A stretch of DNA of 40,355 nucleotides, from positions 1 through 40,355 of the forward strand of contig CALINC010000096.1 in the NCBI GenBank assembly GCA_938045195.1, written 5' to 3'. The first letter of the stretch is position 1. Each line of letters begins with the position of its first letter. The notes beneath the pieces are model-generated. The model worked only from the letters and a program-made list of their open reading frames with translations, made no database searches and was not told the DNA's origin. Below, in pieces: positions 8,041-15,735 of this stretch. The position numbers and the translations under genes were made by a program. This DNA comes from an uncultured Treponema sp. Lineage in GTDB: Bacteria > Spirochaetota > Spirochaetia > Treponematales > Treponemataceae.

Positions 8041-8127
8041 TCAACATAAGCGTTTAATAAACACACCGCTCACGTGAATATATATCCTGCCTCTATAGCC
8101 GGTAATCCACGTTCTATCCTCTCTCAT
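8041..8127 (-). pseudogene. Possible ASCH-domain fragment
   Basis: A 28-codon minus-strand frame opening at ATG 8127 contains DRTWITGYRGRIYIHVS. This resembles the N-terminal core of ASCH-domain proteins (E/D-R-T-W, then Y-R-G-x-I-x-I-H). The rest of an ASCH domain is missing. It lies just downstream of the dead antitoxin gene. The motif match is by eye only, and chance cannot be excluded. Confidence 0.28.
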
Positions 8128-8157
8128 TACTTTTACAGTATAGCAGTTTTTTAAAAT

Positions 8158-8456
8158 TTAAGCAAATACGTATTTTTTATATGGTATTTGTTTAATCGCC
8201 TCTTTCGTTTTTACTTCCATACTGTCAATATCGTATCCGTTTTGCATATTAAGTCAAAATTCAGTACCGGTATTAAATGCTTGAGCAAAACGCAAAGCGG
8301 TATCAACCGTAATACCTCTTTTACCTTTTATAATTCTCCCGATTTGAGTTTGCGATAGTACTACAATTTTTGAAAGCCTATATGCAGTTATATGATACGG
8401 CTGCACAAACTCTTCAAATGTTCGCCATATGTAACAGGTTTTAATATATTCTTCAT
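8158..8456 (-). pseudogene. higA: Inactivated HigA-type antitoxin (XRE family)
   Basis: The ancestral antitoxin can be rebuilt from two frames. From ATG 8456 the frame reads MKNILKPVTYGEHLK, the normal HigA opening. It then needs a shift near 8412 to join EEFVQPYHITAYRLSK, SQTQIGRIIKGKRGITVD and TALRFAQAFNTGTEF. There TGA (8251-8253) stands where HigA proteins have the conserved Trp of EFWLN. The same frame continues LNMQNGYDID to TAA at 8158. So there are two independent lesions, a small deletion (about 4 nt) and a nonsense codon. An open frame of 71 codons (8254-8469) remains but lacks a correct N terminus and the C-terminal helix. No HigB toxin gene is recognisable upstream. Confidence 0.72.
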
Positions 8457-8651
8457 ATAAAATTCGCATAAAAACTCAACAAACAACATTAACTTTCTTA
8501 AAAAAATTAAAATTGATGGCAGATAAAATTAAACTGCAAGATCCATAGCTTTATATGGTCCTTTCATTCTCTCACAGTTAAATTTTTTTTATTGTTGATA
8601 CAAAATCTTCGTACTCTTGACAAAAAGTTAATAAAGATACATCATAACCAA

Positions 8652-9254
8652 ATGAAAATTTCCAATTTTTTTACGGTTTCACGGCTGGTACTTGCTCCAT
8701 TAATCTATATCCTCTATTTCCTGCCTAATTGGATTGAAATCGTTAATCCAAAGGTAACTATTTTAATAATAGTTCCGATTTTTATTTATATGGAATTTAC
8801 GGATTTTTTAGACGGACATTATGCACGGCTGAATAATGAAGTTGATGATTTCGGAAAAATCTTTGATCCGTTTGCAGATGTTTTTGCAAATGTTACAATG
8901 CTGTTTTGTTTTATGCTTGACGGTTTTCTCTTTGCACCATTTTTTTTAATTATTGTTTACCGCGAATTCGGAATTATGTTTTTGCGTATGAAAGCCAGAG
9001 GCGAAGGAATTACCATAGGCGCAAAAAAAGGCGGTAAAACAAAAACGGTTTTTTATATCATTGCCGTAAGTGTTTCCCTTTTTTTAAAATTAGAGAGTAT
9101 TTACGCATTTTTACCGCAAATATTTATAAATTATATTTTATATTTTAATTGGACGCTTTATGCAATAGCGGTTATTTTATCACTGGCATCTTTTACGGAT
9201 TATGTTATATCATATAAAAATCGAACATTTATATCAGCGGGAGAACTTAAATGA
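8652..9254 (+). CDS. pgsA: CDP-alcohol phosphatidyltransferase (PgsA-like)
   Basis: A membrane enzyme that transfers a phosphatidyl group from CDP-diacylglycerol to an alcohol, probably glycerol-3-phosphate. The complete family signature is present around residues 50-75: D-FL-DG-HY-AR, eight residues, G-KIF-D-PFA-D. The protein opens with the typical MKISNFFTVSRLVLAP and has about six hydrophobic segments. Start is uncertain: an in-frame TTG at 8592 would add 20 residues not expected in the family, and neither site has a good Shine-Dalgarno. PgsA versus a related synthase cannot be settled by eye. Its stop overlaps the next ATG by 4 bp. Confidence 0.8.
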   Translation: MKISNFFTVSRLVLAPLIYILYFLPNWIEIVNPKVTILIIVPIFIYMEFTDFLDGHYARLNNEVDDFGKIFDPFADVFANVTMLFCFMLDGFLFAPFFLIIVYREFGIMFLRMKARGEGITIGAKKGGKTKTVFYIIAVSVSLFLKLESIYAFLPQIFINYILYFNWTLYAIAVILSLASFTDYVISYKNRTFISAGELK

Positions 9255-9481
9255 ATAATCAAGATGAATTCAAGTTTGAAATTACAAAATTCTACGGAAT
9301 TATTTCAGAGGGAAAAGGCGGTTGGAATATGGAATTAAATGAAGTTTCATGGAATGATCGGCCGCCGAAATTCGACATTAGGACATGGGCACCCGATCAT
9401 CAAAAAATGGGCAAGGGTGTAACGCTTACAAAAGAAGAAGCGGCGAGTTTACGTAAACTTCTCAACGACGCAAATGTCTAA
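9251..9481 (+). CDS. PC4/YdbC-type single-strand nucleic-acid-binding protein
   Basis: A 76-residue protein that closely follows the bacterial PC4-like YdbC fold. The motif ELNEVSWNDRPPKFDIRTW, then APDHQKMGKGVTLTKEE, matches the characteristic WND-PKYDIR-WSPDHEKMGKG-TL pattern known from Lactococcus YdbC, which binds single-stranded DNA. The C-terminal helix EEAASLRKLL completes the fold. It is translationally coupled (ATGA overlap) to the phosphatidyltransferase, although no functional link is obvious. Confidence 0.85.
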   Translation: MNNQDEFKFEITKFYGIISEGKGGWNMELNEVSWNDRPPKFDIRTWAPDHQKMGKGVTLTKEEAASLRKLLNDANV

Positions 9482-9513
9482 TTTAAATAAGTTATATGGC
9501 TAATTTATGAAAA

Positions 9514-9542
9514 TTGGAGCAAAACGGTAAACGGCATAATAA
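9514..9542 (+). promoter_or_regulatory. Promoter candidate for the DbpA-type gene
   Basis: TTGGAG (9514-9519), a 17-bp spacer and TAATAA (9537-9542) would start a transcript near 9549, giving a leader of about 230 nt that contains the structured element below. Confidence 0.4.
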
Positions 9543-9632
9543 GCTATAAGAGTCCGCAAGCAAAAATAAAATAAACCTAAGTGAAAATAATTCCATGCCT
9601 CAAGTTTAAAACCTTTAATGTAATATATCAAG

Positions 9633-9748
9633 ATGATCGCATTCTATAAGGATGGGGGTAACCATATAGGTTTTATAATATTTGTCTATAGAGACGAAAG
9701 CTCTTATTTTGATACTTATTTAAGGGGGCTTGCTTAAAATGCGATTAT
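9633..9748 (+). promoter_or_regulatory. Structured mRNA leader (multi-helix junction) before the DbpA-type gene
   Basis: A closing helix P1 pairs 9633-9643 with 9738-9748 (core ATCGCATT/AATGCGAT, 8 bp perfect, extendable to 11 with one G-T). Inside are P2, CTAT+ATGG/CCAT+ATAG with an AAGG bulge and a GGGTAA loop (9644-9669); P3, GTCT/AGAC (9684-9695) or the mutually exclusive AGAG/CTCT (9690-9704); and P4, TTTAAG/CTTAAA with an eight-base loop (9719-9738). P4 and P1 share a base. This architecture suggests a riboswitch or protein-binding leader. I recognise no known class. It ends 30 nt before the GTG start. Confidence 0.5.
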
Positions 9749-9778
9749 ATGGCAATATAAGAATTTAGGAGATATATC

Positions 9779-10474
9779 GTGTCAAATAAAATTAAACCCG
9801 AAAATGAAGATGAATTAATTTCTTCGTTAAAAGATGTTGTTGCAATAATTAAAACACGGGAAAATCCCGAAGAACTAAATCAATATCGGCGCATCTTTAA
9901 AAAAGCCGTTCCGCTCACGATGCGGTCTTATGTTGCCGCTTATTTTATAAAAGAAGCGGGCGTTATGGTAAATACTGACAAAAAACTAAAAAAGGATGTA
10001 ACAAACAGAGCTATAAATCAGGGTTTTAAACCATCAACAGTTCATCACTCCCGCCCCAGAGTTATTTTACCTGATGATGAGTCTACAAGCATTTTTATCG
10101 GTATAGGAAGAAAAAGAGGTATTTTCCCCAAGGATATTATCACGTTGCTTATTCAAGGTGCAGGTATTACCCGCGAGCATATCGGCGGAATACGTATTTT
10201 AGACAATTACTCTTTTGTACAGGTTATGCAGGATGAAGCTGAAAATATTATTACAAAATTGAATAACAGCTATTATCGAGGAAAAACTCTTACGGTAAGC
10301 CATTCGCGGAAAGCTCTCGACGAAACAGATATTCAAGAAAATCAAGATAATATTGAAACTGAAGAAACGGAAATTATAAGCAAGAACATATCCGCCGATT
10401 ACGATAAAAAGTCCGCAGAATATGAAGAAGAGATTTTTTCAGACTCGGCATCTGCGGAAGAATCGGTACAATAA
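9779..10474 (+). CDS. Stand-alone DbpA-type RNA-binding domain protein
   Basis: A 231-residue protein with no helicase motor. The central part (about 100-178: TSIFIGIGRKRGIFPKDI, ITREHIGGIRI, then YSFVQV) matches the C-terminal RRM-like domain of the DbpA/YxiN DEAD-box helicases, which recognises hairpin 92 of 23S rRNA. The N-terminal 95 residues are helical and basic. The C-terminal 50 are acidic and low complexity. It starts at GTG 9779 with AGGAG 7 nt upstream. A role in ribosome assembly or in regulating its own leader is inference. The leader contains a possible structured RNA. Confidence 0.8.
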   Translation: MSNKIKPENEDELISSLKDVVAIIKTRENPEELNQYRRIFKKAVPLTMRSYVAAYFIKEAGVMVNTDKKLKKDVTNRAINQGFKPSTVHHSRPRVILPDDESTSIFIGIGRKRGIFPKDIITLLIQGAGITREHIGGIRILDNYSFVQVMQDEAENIITKLNNSYYRGKTLTVSHSRKALDETDIQENQDNIETEETEIISKNISADYDKKSAEYEEEIFSDSASAEESVQ

Positions 10475-10536
10475 AGCAAGTTTGCTTTGTACATATTTTA
10501 AATCGTCAGCAAGAATATCTAGAGCATATATCTACA

Positions 10537-10571
10537 CCATCTTGTAAAAACTATATGTTTCTACAAGATGG
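10537..10571. other. Long hairpin between convergent genes
   Basis: A perfect 10-bp stem CCATCTTGTA/TACAAGATGG (10537-10546 with 10562-10571) has an additional inner AAAC/GTTT pairing. It sits between the 3' ends of two convergent genes and has no T tract on either strand, so it is a 3'-end hairpin rather than a classical terminator. Confidence 0.6.
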
Positions 10572-10577
10572 GATAAG

Positions 10578-13499
10578 TTACTTTTGCATCCTGTAAGAGT
10601 GAATATTGTTATCAATTCCGCAGGTAATCAGTTCCGTTGTTCCATCGCCGTCAACATCAATTAAACGGGGTACACCTTTGCCTGCAACAGGGAAACCGTA
10701 AATTTCGGCAAGGTTTGATGTGTATGCATAAATTGCATTTCCGCCTCCGGACACAATAACATCGTCAAGTTTATCGCCGGTTAAATCCATTAATGTAATT
10801 GCATAATCATCGGCATTTTTTTGCTTTAATGCAATTTTATCAAGTATCTTACATTGCGTATTAATTTTGTATAGATGTCCTGCATCCGCAATTAAAAAGA
10901 ACGCTTTTAGATTTGCGGAATAAACCGGCTGCACTCTGCACGAAACATTTAAATTAATTGAATACCCTATTTCTTCATCGTCAAAAACTTGTACTCCTCC
11001 GTTGCATGGTTTGAGCAAAAATTTTCCGTCTTCCATTAAAATTGCAACCCATAATTCTTTTTTTTCATTATGGTATAAAATAGGCTGAACTGCCGAAATT
11101 GCTCCCAGCTGAACGGGATAGTTCTCTTTTATTTTTCCGTCTGCTTCAAAAAGATAAACTTCGCCGTCAAATGAGCGCGGTAATGCCGCTATTGTATTTT
11201 CAAAAATGTATGGTGAGTTTTTTAATTTTGCTCCCATAGTGTCTGAAAAAAATATCTGTGCATCTTTAGTTACAAACAAAAGGACAGGTTTATTTAAAAT
11301 AGGCAAAACAATTCCTTCATTTATAAATTTAGGTTCAGCTCCGAATTTTTCGCCTGTAAGAATTGGGAAACCGGACTCCGCTTTTAAAAGATAGTCAGTT
11401 TTATAAACGGTTCCGCGTGCAGAAACTGCCCAAACCGAAGTTATTTTATTATTTGCAATATTGACATTTAAATATGCCTTATCATCAAGTTTTAATGACT
11501 GCAAAGTTTTATCCGCAAGGTTTAAGGCGTACACGGTTTTCCCTGCCGCCCAATATACAAACGGAACATTGGATGTATTTTTTCCGCAATAAATATTTGA
11601 CGTAATTTTTTCTTCACTTTTATATGGAAATGCGGCGAGTTCCCCTAAAGAATGTGTTTCGGTTTTTTGCGTATAAAATTCAAAAAATAGTTTTTGTTCT
11701 TTATTTAATTTTATTGAAAAAACACCTTTCCCATAATCTTTTAAAATCGGTTTTAGAATATCTATTCCTTTTAACATATTCGGAATTCGGTCTTCGACCG
11801 TATAATACATAAAAATAGAGGTTTCCGGAGAAATATTTTTTGTAATGGTTTTCCAATTTTCGGTTTTTACCAAAAGATTTCCTGCTTTTACATCATTTAC
11901 AAATGAAGCTGCGGCTTCCGCATTTTGTGATAAGTATAGATATCCGTTGCTTATTACATAAAACGGGCGCGGTAATTCAATTTTAAAACTACGCAAAAGC
12001 GCTTTTACTAAATCCGGAAATTCTATTCGCGGAATTCGTAAACCGTCAACGACGGCAGAAGTATCTTTATCTACAAATATTGAAGCAAAAATATCTTCAA
12101 ATACAGCTCTGCATTTATTTTCATCTTTCAGTGAAACAAAAAATATAGGTTCTTCCGAATGTTCGAGTCCGAACATTCCGATTTCTTCTCCCATCCATGA
12201 AAATAAAAGTTCGTTTATATCTTTTTTAAATAAAAATTTACTTGCCTGTGATGCACTCTTATATGAATTTAAAATACTTGAGTTAAATAAAATTGTTCCA
12301 TTGTTAAAAAGAAATTCCGGCTCGCCCATATTTATTAACGTTATATAACTTGCAGACTTCGGCAGTCTATTTAATATTCCGGGAACTGCCGATTGTCTCT
12401 GCAAAATTGTTTTTAGACCGTCATTTTCAGTTTGCCAATTACAATTACCAGATGCAGACAAATCCGTGTCGTGTAAATTAAAATTAAGTATTGTGTTTTT
12501 ATCAAAATTTAAATTAGTTACAGCATTGCTTAAAATGGAATTATCCCGTTTAATGCTTCCGGTAAAATAATTTATATTAGATAAAATACTTATAGAGTCT
12601 TTTCGTGAGCTGCGGATAAAATTTTTAATTTGCGCGGTATTTTCATCATTATATTTTGAAAAACTTTGAATAAATAAATTTTTTGAAGTTGACGCTATTA
12701 TGCAATCTTTAAAAGTTCCAATGTATATAAGTTGCCCGTTTGCATTATAAATCCAGTATTTAAGATTATTTTCGGTTACAGTTTCAAGTTCTTTTATTGA
12801 AGAAATTAAACCGGGTTTTATTTTTAGAATGACAGGAGCCAACCTTGTTGCCGCCGATCTAAAACCCAATTTTGCAAAAATTAAAAAATCGTTTTTATCT
12901 TTTGGCTCGCCGCCGGAATTTTCTTCGGACACAGTATATGCCGCCGCATCAACTCGTACATTAGATACGGTTTTAAACCACCATGACGAAAGTTCGGGTG
13001 AAGCTCGAAGCGAACGTATTAAACCTTGTATTTGAGCCGTTTCGGGTGAAGCAAAAACCGCATCAAGCGTTTTCATTGAAAGCGTTTTTTGGATGAAACC
13101 TCCCGCCGACGGTAAATTTATATAAGCATAATGCCCAGCCGGAATATGTTCGGCAGGATCTGCGCCGTCTATTGCAGAATATAACAAAAAACCTGCAAGC
13201 GGTAAAACAATCAGAAAAATAAGAACGGTTAATGAAATGAATATTTTAAAAAATATACCATGTTTCTTTTTAGCTTTTTTTAAGGTAATTTTTTCTTCCG
13301 TATTTTCTCTTTGAACTTTCGTATCTTTAAAATTATTTGTTTCGGGAATATCGCCGTTTGCTCTATTTGAATTGTATACTGTATGTTCCGGCTCACCGTT
13401 TAGCGGCTCGGCATCATTAAGATTTACAGAAATTTCCGTCATACTCTCTGCAGCGGGTTCTTCAGTTATCGGTATTTTTTCGTTATTATCTGTTGTCAT
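10578..13499 (-). CDS. Large membrane-anchored protein with C-terminal FG-GAP-like repeats
   Basis: A 973-residue single-pass protein. Residues 1-80 are polar and probably cytoplasmic. One transmembrane helix (about 83-109, FKIFISLTVLIFLIVLPLAG) follows a lysine-rich stop signal. The remaining 860 residues would be periplasmic. The first part (110-640) resembles substrate-like domains in DUF3352-type proteins (GHYAYINLPSAGGF), but that is a weak match. The last 330 residues look like a beta-propeller, ending in two calcium-binding-like FG-GAP motifs, DLTGDKLDDVIV and DVDGDGTTELIT. ATG 13499 (MTTDNN) is preferred because GAGGTG precedes it. Function is unknown; an envelope scaffold or sensor is plausible. 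Confidence 0.75.
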   Translation of the reverse strand: MTTDNNEKIPITEEPAAESMTEISVNLNDAEPLNGEPEHTVYNSNRANGDIPETNNFKDTKVQRENTEEKITLKKAKKKHGIFFKIFISLTVLIFLIVLPLAGFLLYSAIDGADPAEHIPAGHYAYINLPSAGGFIQKTLSMKTLDAVFASPETAQIQGLIRSLRASPELSSWWFKTVSNVRVDAAAYTVSEENSGGEPKDKNDFLIFAKLGFRSAATRLAPVILKIKPGLISSIKELETVTENNLKYWIYNANGQLIYIGTFKDCIIASTSKNLFIQSFSKYNDENTAQIKNFIRSSRKDSISILSNINYFTGSIKRDNSILSNAVTNLNFDKNTILNFNLHDTDLSASGNCNWQTENDGLKTILQRQSAVPGILNRLPKSASYITLINMGEPEFLFNNGTILFNSSILNSYKSASQASKFLFKKDINELLFSWMGEEIGMFGLEHSEEPIFFVSLKDENKCRAVFEDIFASIFVDKDTSAVVDGLRIPRIEFPDLVKALLRSFKIELPRPFYVISNGYLYLSQNAEAAASFVNDVKAGNLLVKTENWKTITKNISPETSIFMYYTVEDRIPNMLKGIDILKPILKDYGKGVFSIKLNKEQKLFFEFYTQKTETHSLGELAAFPYKSEEKITSNIYCGKNTSNVPFVYWAAGKTVYALNLADKTLQSLKLDDKAYLNVNIANNKITSVWAVSARGTVYKTDYLLKAESGFPILTGEKFGAEPKFINEGIVLPILNKPVLLFVTKDAQIFFSDTMGAKLKNSPYIFENTIAALPRSFDGEVYLFEADGKIKENYPVQLGAISAVQPILYHNEKKELWVAILMEDGKFLLKPCNGGVQVFDDEEIGYSINLNVSCRVQPVYSANLKAFFLIADAGHLYKINTQCKILDKIALKQKNADDYAITLMDLTGDKLDDVIVSGGGNAIYAYTSNLAEIYGFPVAGKGVPRLIDVDGDGTTELITCGIDNNIHSYRMQK

Positions 13500-13586
13500 A
13501 ATAGGACACCTCGTATAGAAGCAGTATAAAACGAAACGCAAAAAAAATCAATATTCATTTAATATACAGGGTCCCGCACCGGAAAA

Positions 13587-13641
13587 AATCAACAACCCCG
13601 ACGCAGAGCGCCGTGGTATTAAAGCCTCCGCAGAAATAAAA
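13587..13641 (+). repeat. Dispersed repeat, copy B (central hairpin deleted)
   Basis: It keeps the left end AATCAACAACCCCGACGCAG and the right end GGTATTAAAGCCTCCGCA, but lacks the GTTGC(GCA)GCAAC hairpin. It lies in the gap between glyA and the next minus-strand gene; this gap (13500-13760) shows no coding feature. Confidence 0.75.
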
Positions 13642-13760
13642 AGTAATCAATATAAATAAGAATTCGATATTAATAATCGGGCGGTGTATTATGAGGAATA
13701 CAAATCCCCCATTGCAGAAGCTGCAACAGGAGATTTGTGCAAATTGTATCAACTGATTTC

Positions 13761-15281
13761 TTAGCAGTAAATGCTCTTTAAAAAGTCTAAATCCAAATCG
13801 GGATATAATACAAATTTATTGAGAAGCGCATCTACTTCTTTTTGAATTTCAGCTTTAACGGCGGGGTCAACTATTACATTAGCCTTACTGGGTGCTCCGC
13901 TTTTGGTAACGCCGGGTTTTGAAGCTTTTAAAACTCTGTCAATAATGGAAGCGATTTGCTTCATTTCAGGTTTGCCCATTCCAAGGCTGGTAACTGCCGG
14001 AGTGCCGACACGCAAACCGCTCGTCCACCACGGACCGTTCGGGTCAAAGGGAAGACTATTGCGGTTTAAGGTAACACCGCACTCGGACATTGCCGTTTCA
14101 GCTTGTCTGCCGTTGAGACCGTATTTTGTTACGTTAATCAGCATTAAGTGATTATCGGTGCCGTTTGTTTGGAGCTTCATTCCGAGCTTCATACATTCTT
14201 CTGCAAGAGCTGCGGCGTTATCGCGGACATTGTGAGCATAATCCTGATAAGCCTTTGAGTTTGCTTCGCGGAAAGCAACGGCTTTTGCTGCCATTACGTG
14301 CGGGAGAGGTCCGCCGATTACGAGCGGGCAGCCCTTATCGACGAATTCTGCAAATTCTTTTTTGCATAGTACCATAGCACCGCGCGGTCCGCGTAAAGTT
14401 TTGTGCGTGGTGGTGGTAACAACATCTGCCCACAAAACGGGATTGTATTCGCCTTCAAAAACCTTTCCGGCGACGAGCCCCGCAAAGTGCGCCATATCTA
14501 CCATTAACACTGCACCGCACTTATCCGCAATTTCTCTAAACCGTTTAAAATTTATTTTTCGAGGATATGCGCTGTAACCCGTCAAAAGAATAAGCGGTTT
14601 TTCTTTCAGTGCTTGTTTTTCAATTTCATCATAATTCAGTTCGCCGGTTTCTTTATCGACCGTGTAGGAGCAAGTTTGAAACATTTTAGAAGAAACGTTT
14701 TGAACATAACCGTGCGTTAAATGTCCGCCGGAATAATAATCCAAACCCATGAGTTTTTGGTTTCCCAGTTCATAGCGAAGTTTTTCCCAGTCTTCATGGC
14801 TTAACCCTTCAAGGCTCATCTTTTTTACTTTTCCGTCCACAACCTGTTCAAACTTTTTTAAGAACGGCTCTTCGACTTTAGCATTTAAAATAGCCCAATA
14901 CGCAACGAGATTTGCGTCCGCTCCCGAATGCGGCTGAACATATGCGTGTTCGGCCCCGAAAATCTTGCAGGCTTCTTCACAAGCAGCGGATTCTACGGCA
15001 TCAACATTTTCGCAGCCGCCGTAATAGCGGTGTTCAGGAAAACCTTCGGCGTACTTATCGGTAAGTAAGTTCCCCATTGCTGCCTGTACACTGAGCGAAG
15101 AATAATTTTCACTTGCAATCAGTTTTAAATGGCTTCTCTGATTTTCTATTTCTTTTACGATACTTGATGCAACTTCAGGGTACACTGCGGCAACCTGATC
15201 CAAATTAGCGAGGTAAGCAATCATCGGCAGTTTTGCCGAGGCTCCCGTTTTGTCAAGGTATTTTTTTAAACCTTCTTTCAT
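13761..15281 (-). CDS. glyA: Serine hydroxymethyltransferase
   Basis: A PLP enzyme converting serine and tetrahydrofolate to glycine and methylene-THF, the main one-carbon entry point. The signature VVTTTTHKTLRGPRGA contains the Schiff-base lysine (about residue 293). HRYYGGCENVD, QPHSGADAN and VDMAHFAGLVAG are also typical. At 506 residues it is longer than the usual 420. The extra sequence includes an insertion around 138-180 (KVEEPFLKKFEQVVDG and following) and an N-terminal extension of about 35 residues. I regard this as a spirochaete-type form. ATG 15281 has GAGGAG 6 nt upstream; the in-frame TTG two codons earlier lacks spacing. Confidence 0.96.
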   Translation of the reverse strand: MKEGLKKYLDKTGASAKLPMIAYLANLDQVAAVYPEVASSIVKEIENQRSHLKLIASENYSSLSVQAAMGNLLTDKYAEGFPEHRYYGGCENVDAVESAACEEACKIFGAEHAYVQPHSGADANLVAYWAILNAKVEEPFLKKFEQVVDGKVKKMSLEGLSHEDWEKLRYELGNQKLMGLDYYSGGHLTHGYVQNVSSKMFQTCSYTVDKETGELNYDEIEKQALKEKPLILLTGYSAYPRKINFKRFREIADKCGAVLMVDMAHFAGLVAGKVFEGEYNPVLWADVVTTTTHKTLRGPRGAMVLCKKEFAEFVDKGCPLVIGGPLPHVMAAKAVAFREANSKAYQDYAHNVRDNAAALAEECMKLGMKLQTNGTDNHLMLINVTKYGLNGRQAETAMSECGVTLNRNSLPFDPNGPWWTSGLRVGTPAVTSLGMGKPEMKQIASIIDRVLKASKPGVTKSGAPSKANVIVDPAVKAEIQKEVDALLNKFVLYPDLDLDFLKSIYC

Positions 15282-15500
15282 ACACAACTCCTCTAAACCG
15301 TATGTATAGTAAATTTACATAAATAGTATATCAGTTTTTTAATTTATGTTCTATATGTCATAGAATAAGAAGGTTCTTTTCAGATAAAAGTTTCTTTTTA
15401 AACCTACAAATAGTGTAAATCACCAAGACATAGGGGCTTACCGTATTTTAATTTACAAAAACATAAGCAAAATTCTCTAACTGTAGTATTTACAGTTTGA
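15282..15500. other. Non-coding stretch upstream of glyA
   Basis: No gene is seen. It holds the glyA promoter region (a minus-strand TATACT near 15325 is the best -10 candidate, without a clear -35). It also has two small hairpins, TTCTAT(ATGTC)ATAGAA at 15349-15365 and CTGTA(GTATT)TACAG at 15481-15495. Confidence 0.4.
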
Positions 15501-15635
15501 GGGGCAACCGCACCAAAAATAAACTAAAGTTATAAAAAGCCGATACTCTTATGCGTCATCGGCTTTTTATACGGTCATACGGATATAGAAGACATCGTCT
15601 TTTCCATTTTACAACTTTTGTGATGCGGTTGCCCC
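15501..15635. repeat. 135-bp inverted-repeat unit with internal terminator-like hairpin
   Basis: Perfect 12-bp arms GGGGCAACCGCA (15501-15512) and TGCGGTTGCCCC (15624-15635) enclose an 11-bp hairpin AAAAAGCCGAT/ATCGGCTTTTT (15534-15568) that ends in T's on the plus strand and also, by symmetry, on the minus strand. A third hairpin AAGAC(ATC)GTCTT lies near 15590. It is placed between the divergent glyA and infC, upstream of the predicted infC promoter. It could be a small non-coding RNA gene, a MITE-like insertion or part of a longer infC leader. Confidence 0.55.
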
Positions 15636-15655
15636 GGATACTAAAATGCGAGGGC

Positions 15656-15684
15656 TTGACTATTTTTTTTTTTTTAATTATACT
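15656..15684 (+). promoter_or_regulatory. Promoter of the infC operon
   Basis: TTGACT (15656-15661), a 17-bp T-rich spacer and TATACT (15679-15684), five of six matches in each box. The transcript would begin near 15691, giving a 45-nt leader. Confidence 0.75.
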
Positions 15685-15735
15685 AACGCAAAAATTTATT
15701 AAACCGCACATCAAGAAAAGTGCAGAGGAGAATCG

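Noticed and set aside
7971..8066. Longer start of the Rpn-family gene
   Set aside because: It lies upstream of the predicted promoter and before a good Shine-Dalgarno for ATG 7970.
8251..8253. TGA in the antitoxin as selenocysteine
   Set aside because: The aligned residue in the family is Trp, the gene also has a frameshift, and no selenocysteine insertion hairpin follows.
13555..13752. 65-codon minus-strand frame between glyA and the large membrane protein
   Set aside because: It crosses the dispersed repeat and lacks a ribosome-binding site; no family features.
15656..15735. L20-type autoregulatory leader of infC
   Set aside because: With the strong promoter at 15656 the leader is only about 45 nt, too short for that structure; an upstream promoter was not convincing.
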